DNA from: Pseudomonadota bacterium
GTDB lineage: Bacteria; Pseudomonadota; Alphaproteobacteria; Acetobacterales; Acetobacteraceae
Assembly (NCBI GenBank): GCA_021801255.1
Contig: JAJYYH010000033.1
Location: forward strand, 1 to 64,000
Length of the DNA stretch: 64,000 nt
Direction of reading: 5' to 3'
Made by a program: the position numbers and the translations under genes. The notes beneath the pieces were generated by a model. That model worked only from the letters and a program-made list of their open reading frames with translations, did no database searches and was not told where the DNA came from. This document shows, piece by piece, positions 36,434-44,218 of the stretch. The stretch's first letter is position 1, and each line of letters starts with the position of its first letter.

Positions 36434-37839
36434 AAGGGCGGTCGCGCCCCCGCCCAGGGGGCGGCGCGCTCGAAGGCGCGGGAGAGCTGCAGCACCCCGA
36501 GATCGTCGAACCGCCGCCCGGTGATTTGCAGCCCGACCGGCAGCCCCGCCTTTGTGAAGCCGCAGGGCAGCGAGGCCGAGGGGTTGCCCGAGAGATCGAA
36601 GGGATAGGAAAATTCGGCCCAGGCGAGCCAGTCCCAGGGATGCGCCGCCCAGCCCTCGGGCACCAGGCGATCGGCGGGGAAGGCCGCGACCGAGGCGGCG
36701 GGCGAGAGCAGGAAATCCCAGATTTCAAAGGAAATTTCGATATCGCGGATATAGGCGTATTTGCGCTCGCGCATGAGCTGATACGCGCTCACGCCGATGC
36801 GCGTCCCCTCCTCGATGCAGGCGACGAAGCCCGGGTCCATCTCGGCGCGGAACTGCGCGAGTTTGGGCGCGTGGACCGACCAGTGCGCGGGCCAGAAGAA
36901 GCGGATCAGCTCGGGCCCGAGCGGTCCCCAGGCCGGATGGGCCTCATGGAGGGGAACCCCGAGTGCTGCCGCCAGGCGTTCGGCTCCGGCGCGCGCCAGG
37001 GCGGCGATTTCGGGATCGACGCGGGCATGGCCGAAATCGGCGCTGTAGGCGAGGCGCGGGCGGGCGGGGGTGGCCTCCAGCAGTGCCGGGTAATCGGCGG
37101 GCGGGGCTTCCAGGCTGGTGTGGTCCCAAGGGTGCGGGCCGGCCATCACCTTGAGCATCAGCGCGGCATCGGCCACGGTGCGGGTGAGCGGGCCGAGATG
37201 GGAGCTGTAGTCGGTGTTCGAGACGGGATGGATGGGCACCCGCCCGAAACTCGGCTTGAGGCCATAGACGCCGCAGAAATGCGCCGGCAGGCGCACCGAG
37301 CCGGCGGCATCGCTCCCTTGATGCAGCGGCCCGAACCCCGCCGCCGCCGCCGCCCCCGCCCCCGCCGAGGAGCCCCCCGAGGTCAGCCCGATACGCCAGG
37401 GCGTATGGGTGAGCCCGGTGAGCGGGCTTCGCCCGGTGCCAATCCAGCCGAATTCCGGCGTCGTCGTTTTGCCCAGCACGATCGCCCCGGCCCGGCGCAG
37501 CCGGGTGACGATCGGGGCATCGCTGTCGGGGATGAAGCCGCGACGGGTTTTGGAGCCATATTGCGTTGGAATACCGTCGGTTAGCGTCAAATCCTTGAGT
37601 GTCACGGGAATGCCGGCGAGCGGGCCGAGCGGGTGGCCGGCCTTGAAGCCGTGCTCCGCCGCGCGCGCCTCGGCCAGCGCGCTCTCGCCACAAACGGTCA
37701 CGAAGGCGTTGATTTTGTTGTCATGGGCGGCGATCCGCGCGAGCACCGCCTCGACCACCGTGACCGGCGAGAGGGTGCCGGCGCGATAGAGCCGGGCAAG
37801 CTCGGTCGCCGGGGTGAAGCAGAGATCCTCCGCCGTCAT
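36430..37839 (-). CDS. Amidase-signature family hydrolase
   Basis: The 469 residues carry the Ser-cis-Ser-Lys triad: Lys in GIPVTLKDLTL, cis-Ser in LTSGGSSAGAGAAAAAG and the nucleophile in GSDAAGSVRLPA. FGPLHQGSDAAG and CGVYGLKPSFGRVP are family landmarks. ATG 37839 is used; GTG 37848, overlapping the ilvE stop, is possible. A much longer in-frame extension exists but lies inside ilvE and is rejected. The substrate is unknown; GatA is unlikely without gatB or gatC. Confidence 0.85.
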   Translation of the reverse strand: MTAEDLCFTPATELARLYRAGTLSPVTVVEAVLARIAAHDNKINAFVTVCGESALAEARAAEHGFKAGHPLGPLAGIPVTLKDLTLTDGIPTQYGSKTRRGFIPDSDAPIVTRLRRAGAIVLGKTTTPEFGWIGTGRSPLTGLTHTPWRIGLTSGGSSAGAGAAAAAGFGPLHQGSDAAGSVRLPAHFCGVYGLKPSFGRVPIHPVSNTDYSSHLGPLTRTVADAALMLKVMAGPHPWDHTSLEAPPADYPALLEATPARPRLAYSADFGHARVDPEIAALARAGAERLAAALGVPLHEAHPAWGPLGPELIRFFWPAHWSVHAPKLAQFRAEMDPGFVACIEEGTRIGVSAYQLMRERKYAYIRDIEISFEIWDFLLSPAASVAAFPADRLVPEGWAAHPWDWLAWAEFSYPFDLSGNPSASLPCGFTKAGLPVGLQITGRRFDDLGVLQLSRAFERAAPWAGARPPL

Positions 37840-37844
37840 CGCGT

Positions 37845-38933
37845 TCACGCCAGCGCCGGCTCGGGCAGCGCGAGCGGCTTCGCCCAGCCCCGCGGATCGG
37901 GCGCGGTGCCATACTGGATGCCGACGATCGCATCGTAAAGCCGCTGGGTCAGGGTGCCGATCCCGCCATTCCGGATCACATACCGCTTTTCCTTGTAGCC
38001 GAGTTCGCCGACCGGGGAGATCACCGCCGCCGTCCCGGTGCCCCACATTTCCGTAAGCGTGCCGGCGGCGATGGCGGCGACCACCTCCTCGATGCTGATC
38101 GGCCGCTCGACGACCTTGATCCCCCAGTCGCCGAGCAGGGCGAGCACCGATTCGCGGGTGATCCCGGCGAGGATGGAGCCGCCGAGCGGCGGCGTGATGA
38201 CCTCCTCGCCGATTTTCAGCATGATGTTCATGGTGCCGACTTCTTCGAGGAAGCGGTGCTCGGCGCCGTCGAGATAGAGCACCTGGGTAAAGCCCAGGCG
38301 ATGCGCCTCCTCGGCGGGATAGAGGCTCGCGGCGTAATTCGCCGCCGTCTTGGCCGCGCCGAGCCCGCCGGGCAGCGCCCGGACATGCTCGCCGGTCGCG
38401 AGGATTTTCACCGGGTTGATGCCTTCCGGGTAGTAGGCGCCGACCGGGCTCAGGATGACGTAATAGAGATAGCTCTCGGAGGGGCGGACGCCGAGGAAAG
38501 GCTCGGTCGCGATCACCGTCGGGCGGATATAGAGCGCGGTGCCGGGAAGTTTCGGCACCCAGCGCTGATCGACCCCGACCAGGGCGCGGAACGAGCGCTC
38601 GACCAGCGCGGGATCGAGGGCGGGGATGCAGAGCCGCGCGCAGGAGCGGTTGAGCCGGGCGGCGTGGCGGTCCGGGCGGAACAGGCGGATTTTCCCGTCC
38701 GCGCCGCGAAACGCCTTGAGCCCGTCGAATACCGCCTGGGCGTAGTGCAGGACGCAGGTCGCGGGGTCGAGCGCCAAAGCGTGATAGGGCTCGATGCGCG
38801 GATCGAACCAGCCGCGTCCGGCGGCGTAGTTCATCACGAACATGTGATCGGTGAAGACCGTGCCGAATTTCAGGCTGGCATCGGGCGGCGGCGCCTTGGG
38901 TTCCGGGTTGAGGGTCAGGGGAAACTCGGTCAT
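37845..38933 (-). CDS. ilvE: Branched-chain amino-acid aminotransferase
   Basis: The start ATG 38933, preceded by AAGGAG, gives 362 residues. The fold-type IV PLP lysine lies in GGLGAAKTAANYAASL, and the family signature is FLEEVGTMNIMLKIGEEVIT. The protein is of the eukaryotic/Gram-positive BCAT length class, with MFVMNYAAGRGWFDPRIEPY near the N-terminus. It interconverts leucine, isoleucine and valine with their keto acids. Confidence 0.92.
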   Translation of the reverse strand: MTEFPLTLNPEPKAPPPDASLKFGTVFTDHMFVMNYAAGRGWFDPRIEPYHALALDPATCVLHYAQAVFDGLKAFRGADGKIRLFRPDRHAARLNRSCARLCIPALDPALVERSFRALVGVDQRWVPKLPGTALYIRPTVIATEPFLGVRPSESYLYYVILSPVGAYYPEGINPVKILATGEHVRALPGGLGAAKTAANYAASLYPAEEAHRLGFTQVLYLDGAEHRFLEEVGTMNIMLKIGEEVITPPLGGSILAGITRESVLALLGDWGIKVVERPISIEEVVAAIAAGTLTEMWGTGTAAVISPVGELGYKEKRYVIRNGGIGTLTQRLYDAIVGIQYGTAPDPRGWAKPLALPEPALA

Positions 38934-39065
38934 GGCGCTGCGCTCCTTGTTGCCCGCCGGGCGCGTGGGACGAGAAGCCATCTTGCCGCGCTTCGCGCCG
39001 CCTGTCTTGCCCCCTGGCGCGCAAACCTTGCATGCTCGCCCGCGCATCGATCGGGGGAGGAAAAA

Positions 39066-39392
39066 ATGATCCATGAATTGCGCGTCTATCGCTGCCTGCC
39101 GGGCCGGCTGCCGGCCCTGCTCCAGCGGTTCGAGACCATCACGCTGAAAATTTGGGAACGCCACAAGATCCGCCCGGTGGGATTCTGGACGGTGCTGGTG
39201 GGGGCGACCAACCAGGATCTCTATTATCTTCTGGAATGGGACTCGATGGCCGAGCGCGAGCGCGTCTGGAACGGTTTCATGAGCGATCCGGAATGGCTCG
39301 CCAAACGCGCCGAGACCGAACGCGACGGCCAGATCGTCGCCACGATCACCAACAGCTTTCTCCAGCCGACGAGCTTTTCCGCCCTGCGCTGA
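39066..39392 (+). CDS. NIPSNAP-family protein
   Basis: This 108-residue protein begins MIHELRVYRCLPGRLPALLQ and continues with GFWTVLVGATNQDLYYLLEW and ERERVWNGFMSDPEW, typical of the NIPSNAP dimeric ferredoxin-like fold. GGGGGAGGAAAAA precedes the ATG. The function is unknown. The stop codon lies inside a 17-bp tandem duplication. Confidence 0.85.
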   Translation: MIHELRVYRCLPGRLPALLQRFETITLKIWERHKIRPVGFWTVLVGATNQDLYYLLEWDSMAERERVWNGFMSDPEWLAKRAETERDGQIVATITNSFLQPTSFSALR

Positions 39393-39498
39393 GAGCTTGC
39401 CTGCGCTGAGAGCTTGAAAAAAATCTCCGCGCGATAAGCCGCGAGCGCCAGCGGTCGGCCAGTTCAGCGCTCGGCCAGCTCTGCGCTCGGCCAGCTCT
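39383..39498. repeat. Two sets of short tandem repeats before tRNA-Leu
   Basis: CCTGCGCTGAGAGCTTG occurs twice in perfect tandem (39383-39399, 39400-39416), the first covering the NIPSNAP stop codon. GCGCTCGGCCAGCTCT occurs twice in perfect tandem (39467-39482, 39483-39498), preceded by a degenerate third unit (39451-39466). The last base of the second array is the discriminator position of the tRNA gene. Confidence 0.85.
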
Positions 39499-39580
39499 GC
39501 GGACGGCGGGGGTCGAACCCGCACTTCCCGAGGGAAAGCAGATTTTAAGTCTGCTGCGTCTACCGTTTCGCCACGTCCGC
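39498..39580 (-). tRNA. tRNA-Leu (UAA)
   Basis: Read on the minus strand, the gene starts GCGGACGTGGCGAAA and ends GCCGTCCGC plus discriminator A. The acceptor stem GCGGACG pairs with CGTCCGC. The anticodon loop CTTAAAA gives UAA, closed by GCAGA/TCTGC. A long variable arm with TTCCCTCGGGAA marks a class II leucine tRNA, and the T-arm is GCGGGTTCGACCCCCGC. CCA is not encoded. Confidence 0.95.
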
Positions 39581-39591
39581 GCCGGCTGATT

Positions 39592-40503
39592 TTACTCCCG
39601 CGCGAGCCGCGCCGCGATATCGAGGGCGCGCCGCAGCAGGGTCTCGTTCGCCTCGGGGGTGAAAAAGCCGCTATGCGCCGCCAATGTCACGTTTTCCAGC
39701 GCCGCCAGCGGATGCCCCGCCGGCAGGGGCTCGGTGGTGAAGACATCGAGGGCGGCGTGGCCGATCCGCCCGCTCTCCAGTGCCGCGAGCAGCGCCGCCT
39801 CGTCGATCAGCGCCCCGCGCGCCGTATTCACCACGATCACCCCCGGTTTGAGGCGCGCGAGGCGGGCAGCGTCGAGAAACCCCCGTGTCTCATCGGTGAG
39901 CAGCAGATGCAGCGAAACCACGTCGCTCGCCGCGAGCAGCTCCTCCAGCGCCAGGAACGCGACGCCCGCCGCCGCCTTCGGGCTCCGGTTCCAGGCCACG
40001 ACCCGCATCCCCGCGCCCCGCGCGATCCGCGCGACCTCGGCGGCGATGCCGCCAAAGCCGATCAGCCCGAGCGTCTTGCCGGTGAGCTGCACCCCCGAAA
40101 CCCGTGGCCAGAGGCCCGCCCGCACGCCGCGATCCATCCGCGCGATGCCGCGCGCCGCCGCCCACATCAGCGCGATCGTATGTTCGGCGACCGCGGTATC
40201 GCCATAGCCCTTGATGGTATGGACGGTGATGCCAAGCTCGGCCAGCGCCTCGGGCTGCATGTAGCTGCGCGCGCCGGTGCCGAGGAAAATGACGTGGCGC
40301 AGCGTCGGGCAGTTTTTCAGCGCCGCGGTGGGCAGGGCGGAGTGGTCATCGAGCACGAAATCATAGCCGGCGAGCAGGGCGGGCAGCGCCTCGGGCGCGA
40401 CGCGGCTTGCCGCGTTCACCGTGATCGGCGGATCATCGTCCCGCCTGACCCGCGCGAACACCGCCGCCATCGTCGCATCCGCGTCGAGAAACAGACCCCG
40501 CAT
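39592..40503 (-). CDS. D-2-hydroxyacid dehydrogenase (NAD-dependent)
   Basis: The start ATG 40503 gives 303 residues beginning MRGLFLDADATMAAVF. The NAD-binding motif is GLIGFGGIAAEVAR. The catalytic Arg is in VVNTARGALIDE, Glu in DVFTTEPLPAGHPL and His in LAAHSGFFTPEA. Substrates of the family include glycerate, lactate and phosphoglycerate; this one is not assigned. Its start codon overlaps that of the divergent PBP gene. Confidence 0.88.
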   Translation of the reverse strand: MRGLFLDADATMAAVFARVRRDDDPPITVNAASRVAPEALPALLAGYDFVLDDHSALPTAALKNCPTLRHVIFLGTGARSYMQPEALAELGITVHTIKGYGDTAVAEHTIALMWAAARGIARMDRGVRAGLWPRVSGVQLTGKTLGLIGFGGIAAEVARIARGAGMRVVAWNRSPKAAAGVAFLALEELLAASDVVSLHLLLTDETRGFLDAARLARLKPGVIVVNTARGALIDEAALLAALESGRIGHAALDVFTTEPLPAGHPLAALENVTLAAHSGFFTPEANETLLRRALDIAARLARE

Positions 40504-42334
40504 GAAGCACCCCCGGCTTGAAACCCCCACTCTGCTGAAGCCCGCGCCGCTGAACAAGGGGCGCGGCTGGCGCTGGCTGCGGCGCGGGCTGGTGGGCGGG
40601 GTTTTTGTCCTCGTCTGGGGCGGGCTCGCGGTCGCGGGGCTGGGCCTTTGGCTCATCCACGATCTGCCGCGCCCCGAGGAGGCGCACGCGCTGCGCCGCC
40701 CGAGCCTGGCGCTCGCCGATCAATCGGGGCGGATTTTCGCCCGCTATGGCGATACGGTCGGCGATATCGTGCGCCTGCGCGACCTGCCGCCCTATGTCGC
40801 GCAAGCCGCCGTCGCCGTCGAGGATCGCCGCTTCTGGAGCCACGGCGCGCTCGACGGGCGCGGCCTGCTGCGCGCCGCCTTCGTCGATCTCCGCGCCCGC
40901 CGCATCGTCCAGGGCGGCTCGACATTGAGCCAGCAGGTCGCGAAAACCCTGTTCTTGAACAATTCCCGCACCTGGCGGCGGAAATTCCAGGAAGTGCTGC
41001 TGACCTTCTGGCTCTATGACCATTTCAGCCGCGCCGAGATCCTCGAAATCTGGCTCAACCGCGTCTATCTCGGCGCCGGCGCCTATGGCGTCGATGCCGC
41101 CGCGCGGGTCTATTTCGGCGTCGGGGCGCGGAAACTGACGCTCTGGCAAGCGGCGCTGATCGTGGGCCTCGCCCGCGCGCCCGCCCGCTTCAACCCGCAC
41201 ACCAACCCCGAGGCCGCCGCCGCTCGCGCCCGCCAGGTGCTCGACGCCATGCTCGCCACGGGCGCGATCAGCGCCCCGCAAGCCGCGGCCGCCGCCCGCG
41301 CCATCGCACTTCCCGCCCACGCCCAGGGCGCCGGCGGCTGGTTCGCCGACTGGGCGGCCGAAGAGGCCGAGGCGAGCCTGCCCGAGGGCCGCGACGTCGT
41401 GCTCCAGACCACCCTCGATCTGCCCCTCCAGCAAGCCGCCGAACGGGCGCTGGCCGCCCTGCTCGACGGTCCCGGCCGCGCCTTGGGGGTATCAGAGGGC
41501 GCGGTGGTCGTGCTGGAGGCGGCGACGGGCGCGGTGCGGGTGATGGTGGGCGGGGCGGAAAACCTCGCCGGGGGCGACTTCAACCGCGCCACCCAAGCCC
41601 GCCGCCAGCCCGGCTCGGCGTTCAAGCCGATCGTCTGGCTCACCGCGCTGGAACACGGCGAGACGCCCGAGAGCCTGGTGGAAGACGCGCCCTTGCACCT
41701 CGGCGCCTGGGCGCCCGCCGATATCGAGCACCATTATCAGGGCGCGATCACGCTGACCACGGCGCTGGCGCAATCCTCCAACACCGCCGCGGTGCGCCTC
41801 CTGCTGCGCGCGGGCGGGCCGCGCGTCGTGATCGCGACGGCGCGAAAACTCGGCCTCACCGATCCGCTGCCCGACGACGCCTCGCTGGCGCTCGGCACCG
41901 CGTCCCTCGGACTTCTCGAATTGACAACCGCCTACGCACCGTTCTTCAACGGCGGCTTTCGCGTCCGCCCGCAATTCCGTGCCGGCGCCAGCGCCTCCCG
42001 CGTCGCGGTGATCCGCCCCGAGCAGGCGCTGATGATGCGGCGCATGCTGGAGGCGGTGGTGACCAGCGGCACCGGCCGCGCCGCCGCCCTACCCGGTCTC
42101 GCCGTCGCCGGCAAAACCGGCACCTCGCAAAACTACCGCGACGCCTGGTTCATCGGCGGCACCGAGGGGCTGCTGGTCGGCGTCTGGCTCGGCAACGACG
42201 ACGGCGCGCCCATGCGGGGCGTCACGGGCGGGGGGTTGCCGGCCAAGCTCGCGCGGGAAATATTAGAAAAGGCGAGGGCGCTGCCCCCATCCCCCATTGG
42301 GATCCGCTGGGGCCAAAGGCCCCAGGCCCCATGA
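40502..42334 (+). CDS. Class A penicillin-binding protein (PBP1-type)
   Basis: This 610-residue protein has one N-terminal membrane helix (about 35-60), a GT51 transglycosylase (VAVEDRRFWSHGALDGRG, then QGGSTLSQQVAKTLFLNN) and a transpeptidase with SAFKP (SxxK), SSN and KTGTS. It polymerises and crosslinks peptidoglycan. The start ATG 40502 is likely but the upstream ribosome-binding site is weak. The last 22 or so residues (after LAREIL) are encoded by a palindromic repeat, so the native C-terminus has been replaced or extended. Confidence 0.92.
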   Translation: MKHPRLETPTLLKPAPLNKGRGWRWLRRGLVGGVFVLVWGGLAVAGLGLWLIHDLPRPEEAHALRRPSLALADQSGRIFARYGDTVGDIVRLRDLPPYVAQAAVAVEDRRFWSHGALDGRGLLRAAFVDLRARRIVQGGSTLSQQVAKTLFLNNSRTWRRKFQEVLLTFWLYDHFSRAEILEIWLNRVYLGAGAYGVDAAARVYFGVGARKLTLWQAALIVGLARAPARFNPHTNPEAAAARARQVLDAMLATGAISAPQAAAAARAIALPAHAQGAGGWFADWAAEEAEASLPEGRDVVLQTTLDLPLQQAAERALAALLDGPGRALGVSEGAVVVLEAATGAVRVMVGGAENLAGGDFNRATQARRQPGSAFKPIVWLTALEHGETPESLVEDAPLHLGAWAPADIEHHYQGAITLTTALAQSSNTAAVRLLLRAGGPRVVIATARKLGLTDPLPDDASLALGTASLGLLELTTAYAPFFNGGFRVRPQFRAGASASRVAVIRPEQALMMRRMLEAVVTSGTGRAAALPGLAVAGKTGTSQNYRDAWFIGGTEGLLVGVWLGNDDGAPMRGVTGGGLPAKLAREILEKARALPPSPIGIRWGQRPQAP

Positions 42335-42341
42335 CGGAGGG
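42267..42341. repeat. Palindromic repeat copy invading the PBP 3' end
   Basis: AAGGCGAGGGCGCTGCCC followed by CGCTGGGGCC..AGGCCCCAG repeats the first unit of the cluster at 33589. Here it lies inside the PBP reading frame and supplies its stop codon at 42332-42334. Confidence 0.7.
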
Positions 42342-42390
42342 GTGTTTTCGGAATACCGGCGTGGTTAGTTTGGAATATCAAGCATTATTT

Positions 42391-42867
42391 TCAGTTCCAT
42401 GTATGTCTCTTTAGAATGACATAAGCACAGAAGGCGCGTCGGTCGCTAGCAGGTTCAAGCTTGAATTTTTTAATTGCTTCCTCTACTAAGACAATATCAG
42501 ACTCAACTGATGATTTCGTGAAGACCTCGAACGGATCGTAATCCGCCTTGTGACGTTTCTGTTGCATAGTTACAAACGTATTGGCGAAGTCCTCGATTCC
42601 CTTTGGAAACTTTTTTATCATATTGCCATTAATGCATTTTTCTTTTGCCTGATTATGCTCTAATGACCGATACATCTGCCTCCACGCTTCTTCACTCCGG
42701 CGAGAGCCTATGCCTCCAATGAGTAAATCGGCACATTCCCGCGCGAGGCAGTGGAATAATGCATAATAGCAAGAGCTAACCGCTCTCCGGCAACTAACCA
42801 TTGCTGGCCTCCGTTTATTGGAAGCCAGTAAAATTTCGGCGGTTTTTAGAAGATCATACGGATTCAA
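42391..42867 (-). CDS. HEPN-like protein of a low-GC module
   Basis: This 158-residue all-helical protein has SCRRAVSSCYYALFHCLARE near the N-terminus and KRHKADYDP late in the chain. The spaced Tyr/His-rich first helix and RHxADY motif fit HEPN-type domains, many of which are RNases in toxin-antitoxin or defence modules. It overlaps the previous gene by 14 nt. Base composition is clearly more AT-rich than the neighbours, pointing to transfer. The exact HEPN family is not certain. Confidence 0.55.
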   Translation of the reverse strand: MNPYDLLKTAEILLASNKRRPAMVSCRRAVSSCYYALFHCLARECADLLIGGIGSRRSEEAWRQMYRSLEHNQAKEKCINGNMIKKFPKGIEDFANTFVTMQQKRHKADYDPFEVFTKSSVESDIVLVEEAIKKFKLEPASDRRAFCAYVILKRHTWN

Positions 42868-43144
42868 GTTTCAACTTGCGGGCTTCGCTGCTATTAACAA
42901 AACTCAGCAACGGGAATCCACTGATGTCTTCTTGCATTAGATTAGTCCTTAAGTGACGAACGAATCCAACAAGTCCTTCACGATTCAACTGCGATCCACG
43001 CCCAGCCAATACCACAACAATTTGGAGGATTTCATCTCCGTCATCGTCCAAGCTGCGCTTAACCGAGAGCCGTTCAATTTGAACACCAGGGAATCTTTCT
43101 TCAAAAGTGTCCTTAACAATATCTTTTATTTCCCGCCGGTCCAT
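42854..43144 (-). CDS. Partner protein of the HEPN-like gene, unknown family
   Basis: The start ATG 43144 (MDRREIKDIVKDTFEERF) gives 96 residues, with GGAGG from the preceding gene's end acting as ribosome-binding site. It has alternating charged and beta segments (DGDEILQIVVVLAGR) and no nucleotidyltransferase GSxxxG motif, so it is not an obvious MNT antitoxin. The close overlap with the HEPN-like gene suggests a functional pair. Confidence 0.55.
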   Translation of the reverse strand: MDRREIKDIVKDTFEERFPGVQIERLSVKRSLDDDGDEILQIVVVLAGRGSQLNREGLVGFVRHLRTNLMQEDISGFPLLSFVNSSEARKLKLESV

Positions 43145-43146
43145 GC

Positions 43147-43365
43147 TTACCTCCATCGCGCAGATGCGGCCTTTCTCGCCACAGCAGACCGAGCTTCTGG
43201 CGCCCTATTTTCTGCCCGCGCCTTCGCGCCCGCCATTCCGCTTCCGACTCTCCCCGACTTCTCGCGCAATTTTTCCGTCCCCAGCCCGACCGATAGCCGC
43301 GCCACCTGGACGGCGCGGCCGATCATATCGGCTGGTCGTCTTTCACCTTTTGGCCCGCGTGGCAT
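43147..43365 (-). CDS. Small basic nucleic-acid-binding-like protein
   Basis: The start ATG 43365 gives 72 residues, MPRGPKGERRPADMIGRAVQ then a tail rich in Ala, Arg and Lys (RSAVARKAASARWR). Similar MPRGPKG-starting proteins with H1-like basic tails are widespread in alphaproteobacteria and are not characterised. Its stop (TAA 43147) is 2 nt before the next start. It would be the first gene of the HEPN-like operon and could be its regulator. Confidence 0.6.
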   Translation of the reverse strand: MPRGPKGERRPADMIGRAVQVARLSVGLGTEKLREKSGRVGSGMAGAKARAENRAPEARSAVARKAASARWR

Positions 43366-43437
43366 TGTTCCGTCTTTCCGATTTCCCCAGTCAATCATCA
43401 TATAGGTTGATTAATAGAAAATTAAGTTAAAAGTAAA
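43366..43437 (-). promoter_or_regulatory. AT-rich promoter region of the HEPN-like operon
   Basis: This short gap is far more AT-rich than its surroundings. On the minus strand it contains TTTACTTTTAACTTAATTTT and TATATG before the small basic protein gene. AATCA and TGATT halves separated by 10 nt could form an operator for autoregulation. No exact promoter is claimed. Confidence 0.35.
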
Positions 43438-44082
43438 TCATGCCTCCCGACGCCCGGCGCGGTTCGCGGCGCGGCGCCGAGCGGCCGAGGCGACGTTTTG
43501 CGAGATCGCCGCGTCGCGGCGTCGGAAGATCGTAATGCCCCGGAATCGGTGGTTCGTTGACTTCCACATGCCGATGGCGGCTTCCTGCTCGAAAGCATCC
43601 TTGCGATACATCGGCAGCACCTGGTCGAGCCACACCACATGCGCGCCGATGGGCAGGCGTTGCAGCGCGCGCATGACGACGTTGCGCTTCACCATGGTCG
43701 TTTCATAGTGGTCCGCGTCCTCGACGCTGTAAGGCGGGTCGGCAAGAACGAGGTCATATTTTTCCAGCGGCACGCGCTCAAGGGTCTGGGCGTCGTCCAC
43801 ATAGGTCGGTTTCAGCTCGGGGTTGATGTCCACCGTATCGCCGGGGAAGGCCGCTAGATCGACCTGGCCACTGAACAGATGGAGCGGCCGCTTCTTGTCA
43901 GGGAAAAGGGCGCGGATGCGGCGGAGGTATCCCGCCGGATAGCCGCCATAATAGGCCGATTTCACCCGGTAGTCATTTCCCATGATCCAGGTTCCAACCA
44001 CGCGCCCATCCGGGCCGACAAACAGGCATTTCGGGAAGCCGGTTTCCCGCGCGTAGTTCTCGATCCGCTCCTGCCACAGCAT
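43438..44082 (-). CDS. Orphan DPPY-type DNA adenine methyltransferase
   Basis: The start ATG 44082 (MLWQERIENYARETGFPKCL), with GAGAGG upstream, gives 214 residues. LHLFSGQVD serves as motif I position and KYDLVLADPPYS is motif IV of N6-adenine methyltransferases. No restriction endonuclease gene is adjacent. Such proteins are common in prophages. The 44083-44218 gap downstream of hrcA shows a GTGTGGA/TCCACAC inverted pair and nothing else. Confidence 0.7.
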   Translation of the reverse strand: MLWQERIENYARETGFPKCLFVGPDGRVVGTWIMGNDYRVKSAYYGGYPAGYLRRIRALFPDKKRPLHLFSGQVDLAAFPGDTVDINPELKPTYVDDAQTLERVPLEKYDLVLADPPYSVEDADHYETTMVKRNVVMRALQRLPIGAHVVWLDQVLPMYRKDAFEQEAAIGMWKSTNHRFRGITIFRRRDAAISQNVASAARRRAANRAGRREA

Positions 44083-44218
44083 GCCGCGCCTCTCAAGATA
44101 GAGAAAGCAGTGTGGACGGCAGGGGTTCGAAGTACAACGATTATTTTTGAACGAACGGGCCTTCCACACAGGAGGACGCGGATCAAATCCGCAGCGCAAT
44201 GTCCAGATCGGGCTGGTC

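Noticed and set aside
36430-39033. Possible amidase fused to a 400-residue N-terminal extension
   Set aside because: The extension is the out-of-frame reading of ilvE; the amidase domain and triad start only at 37839/37848.
44100-44200. tRNA-like GGGGTTCGAA stretch as an integration site
   Set aside because: No acceptor or anticodon stem can be drawn around it.
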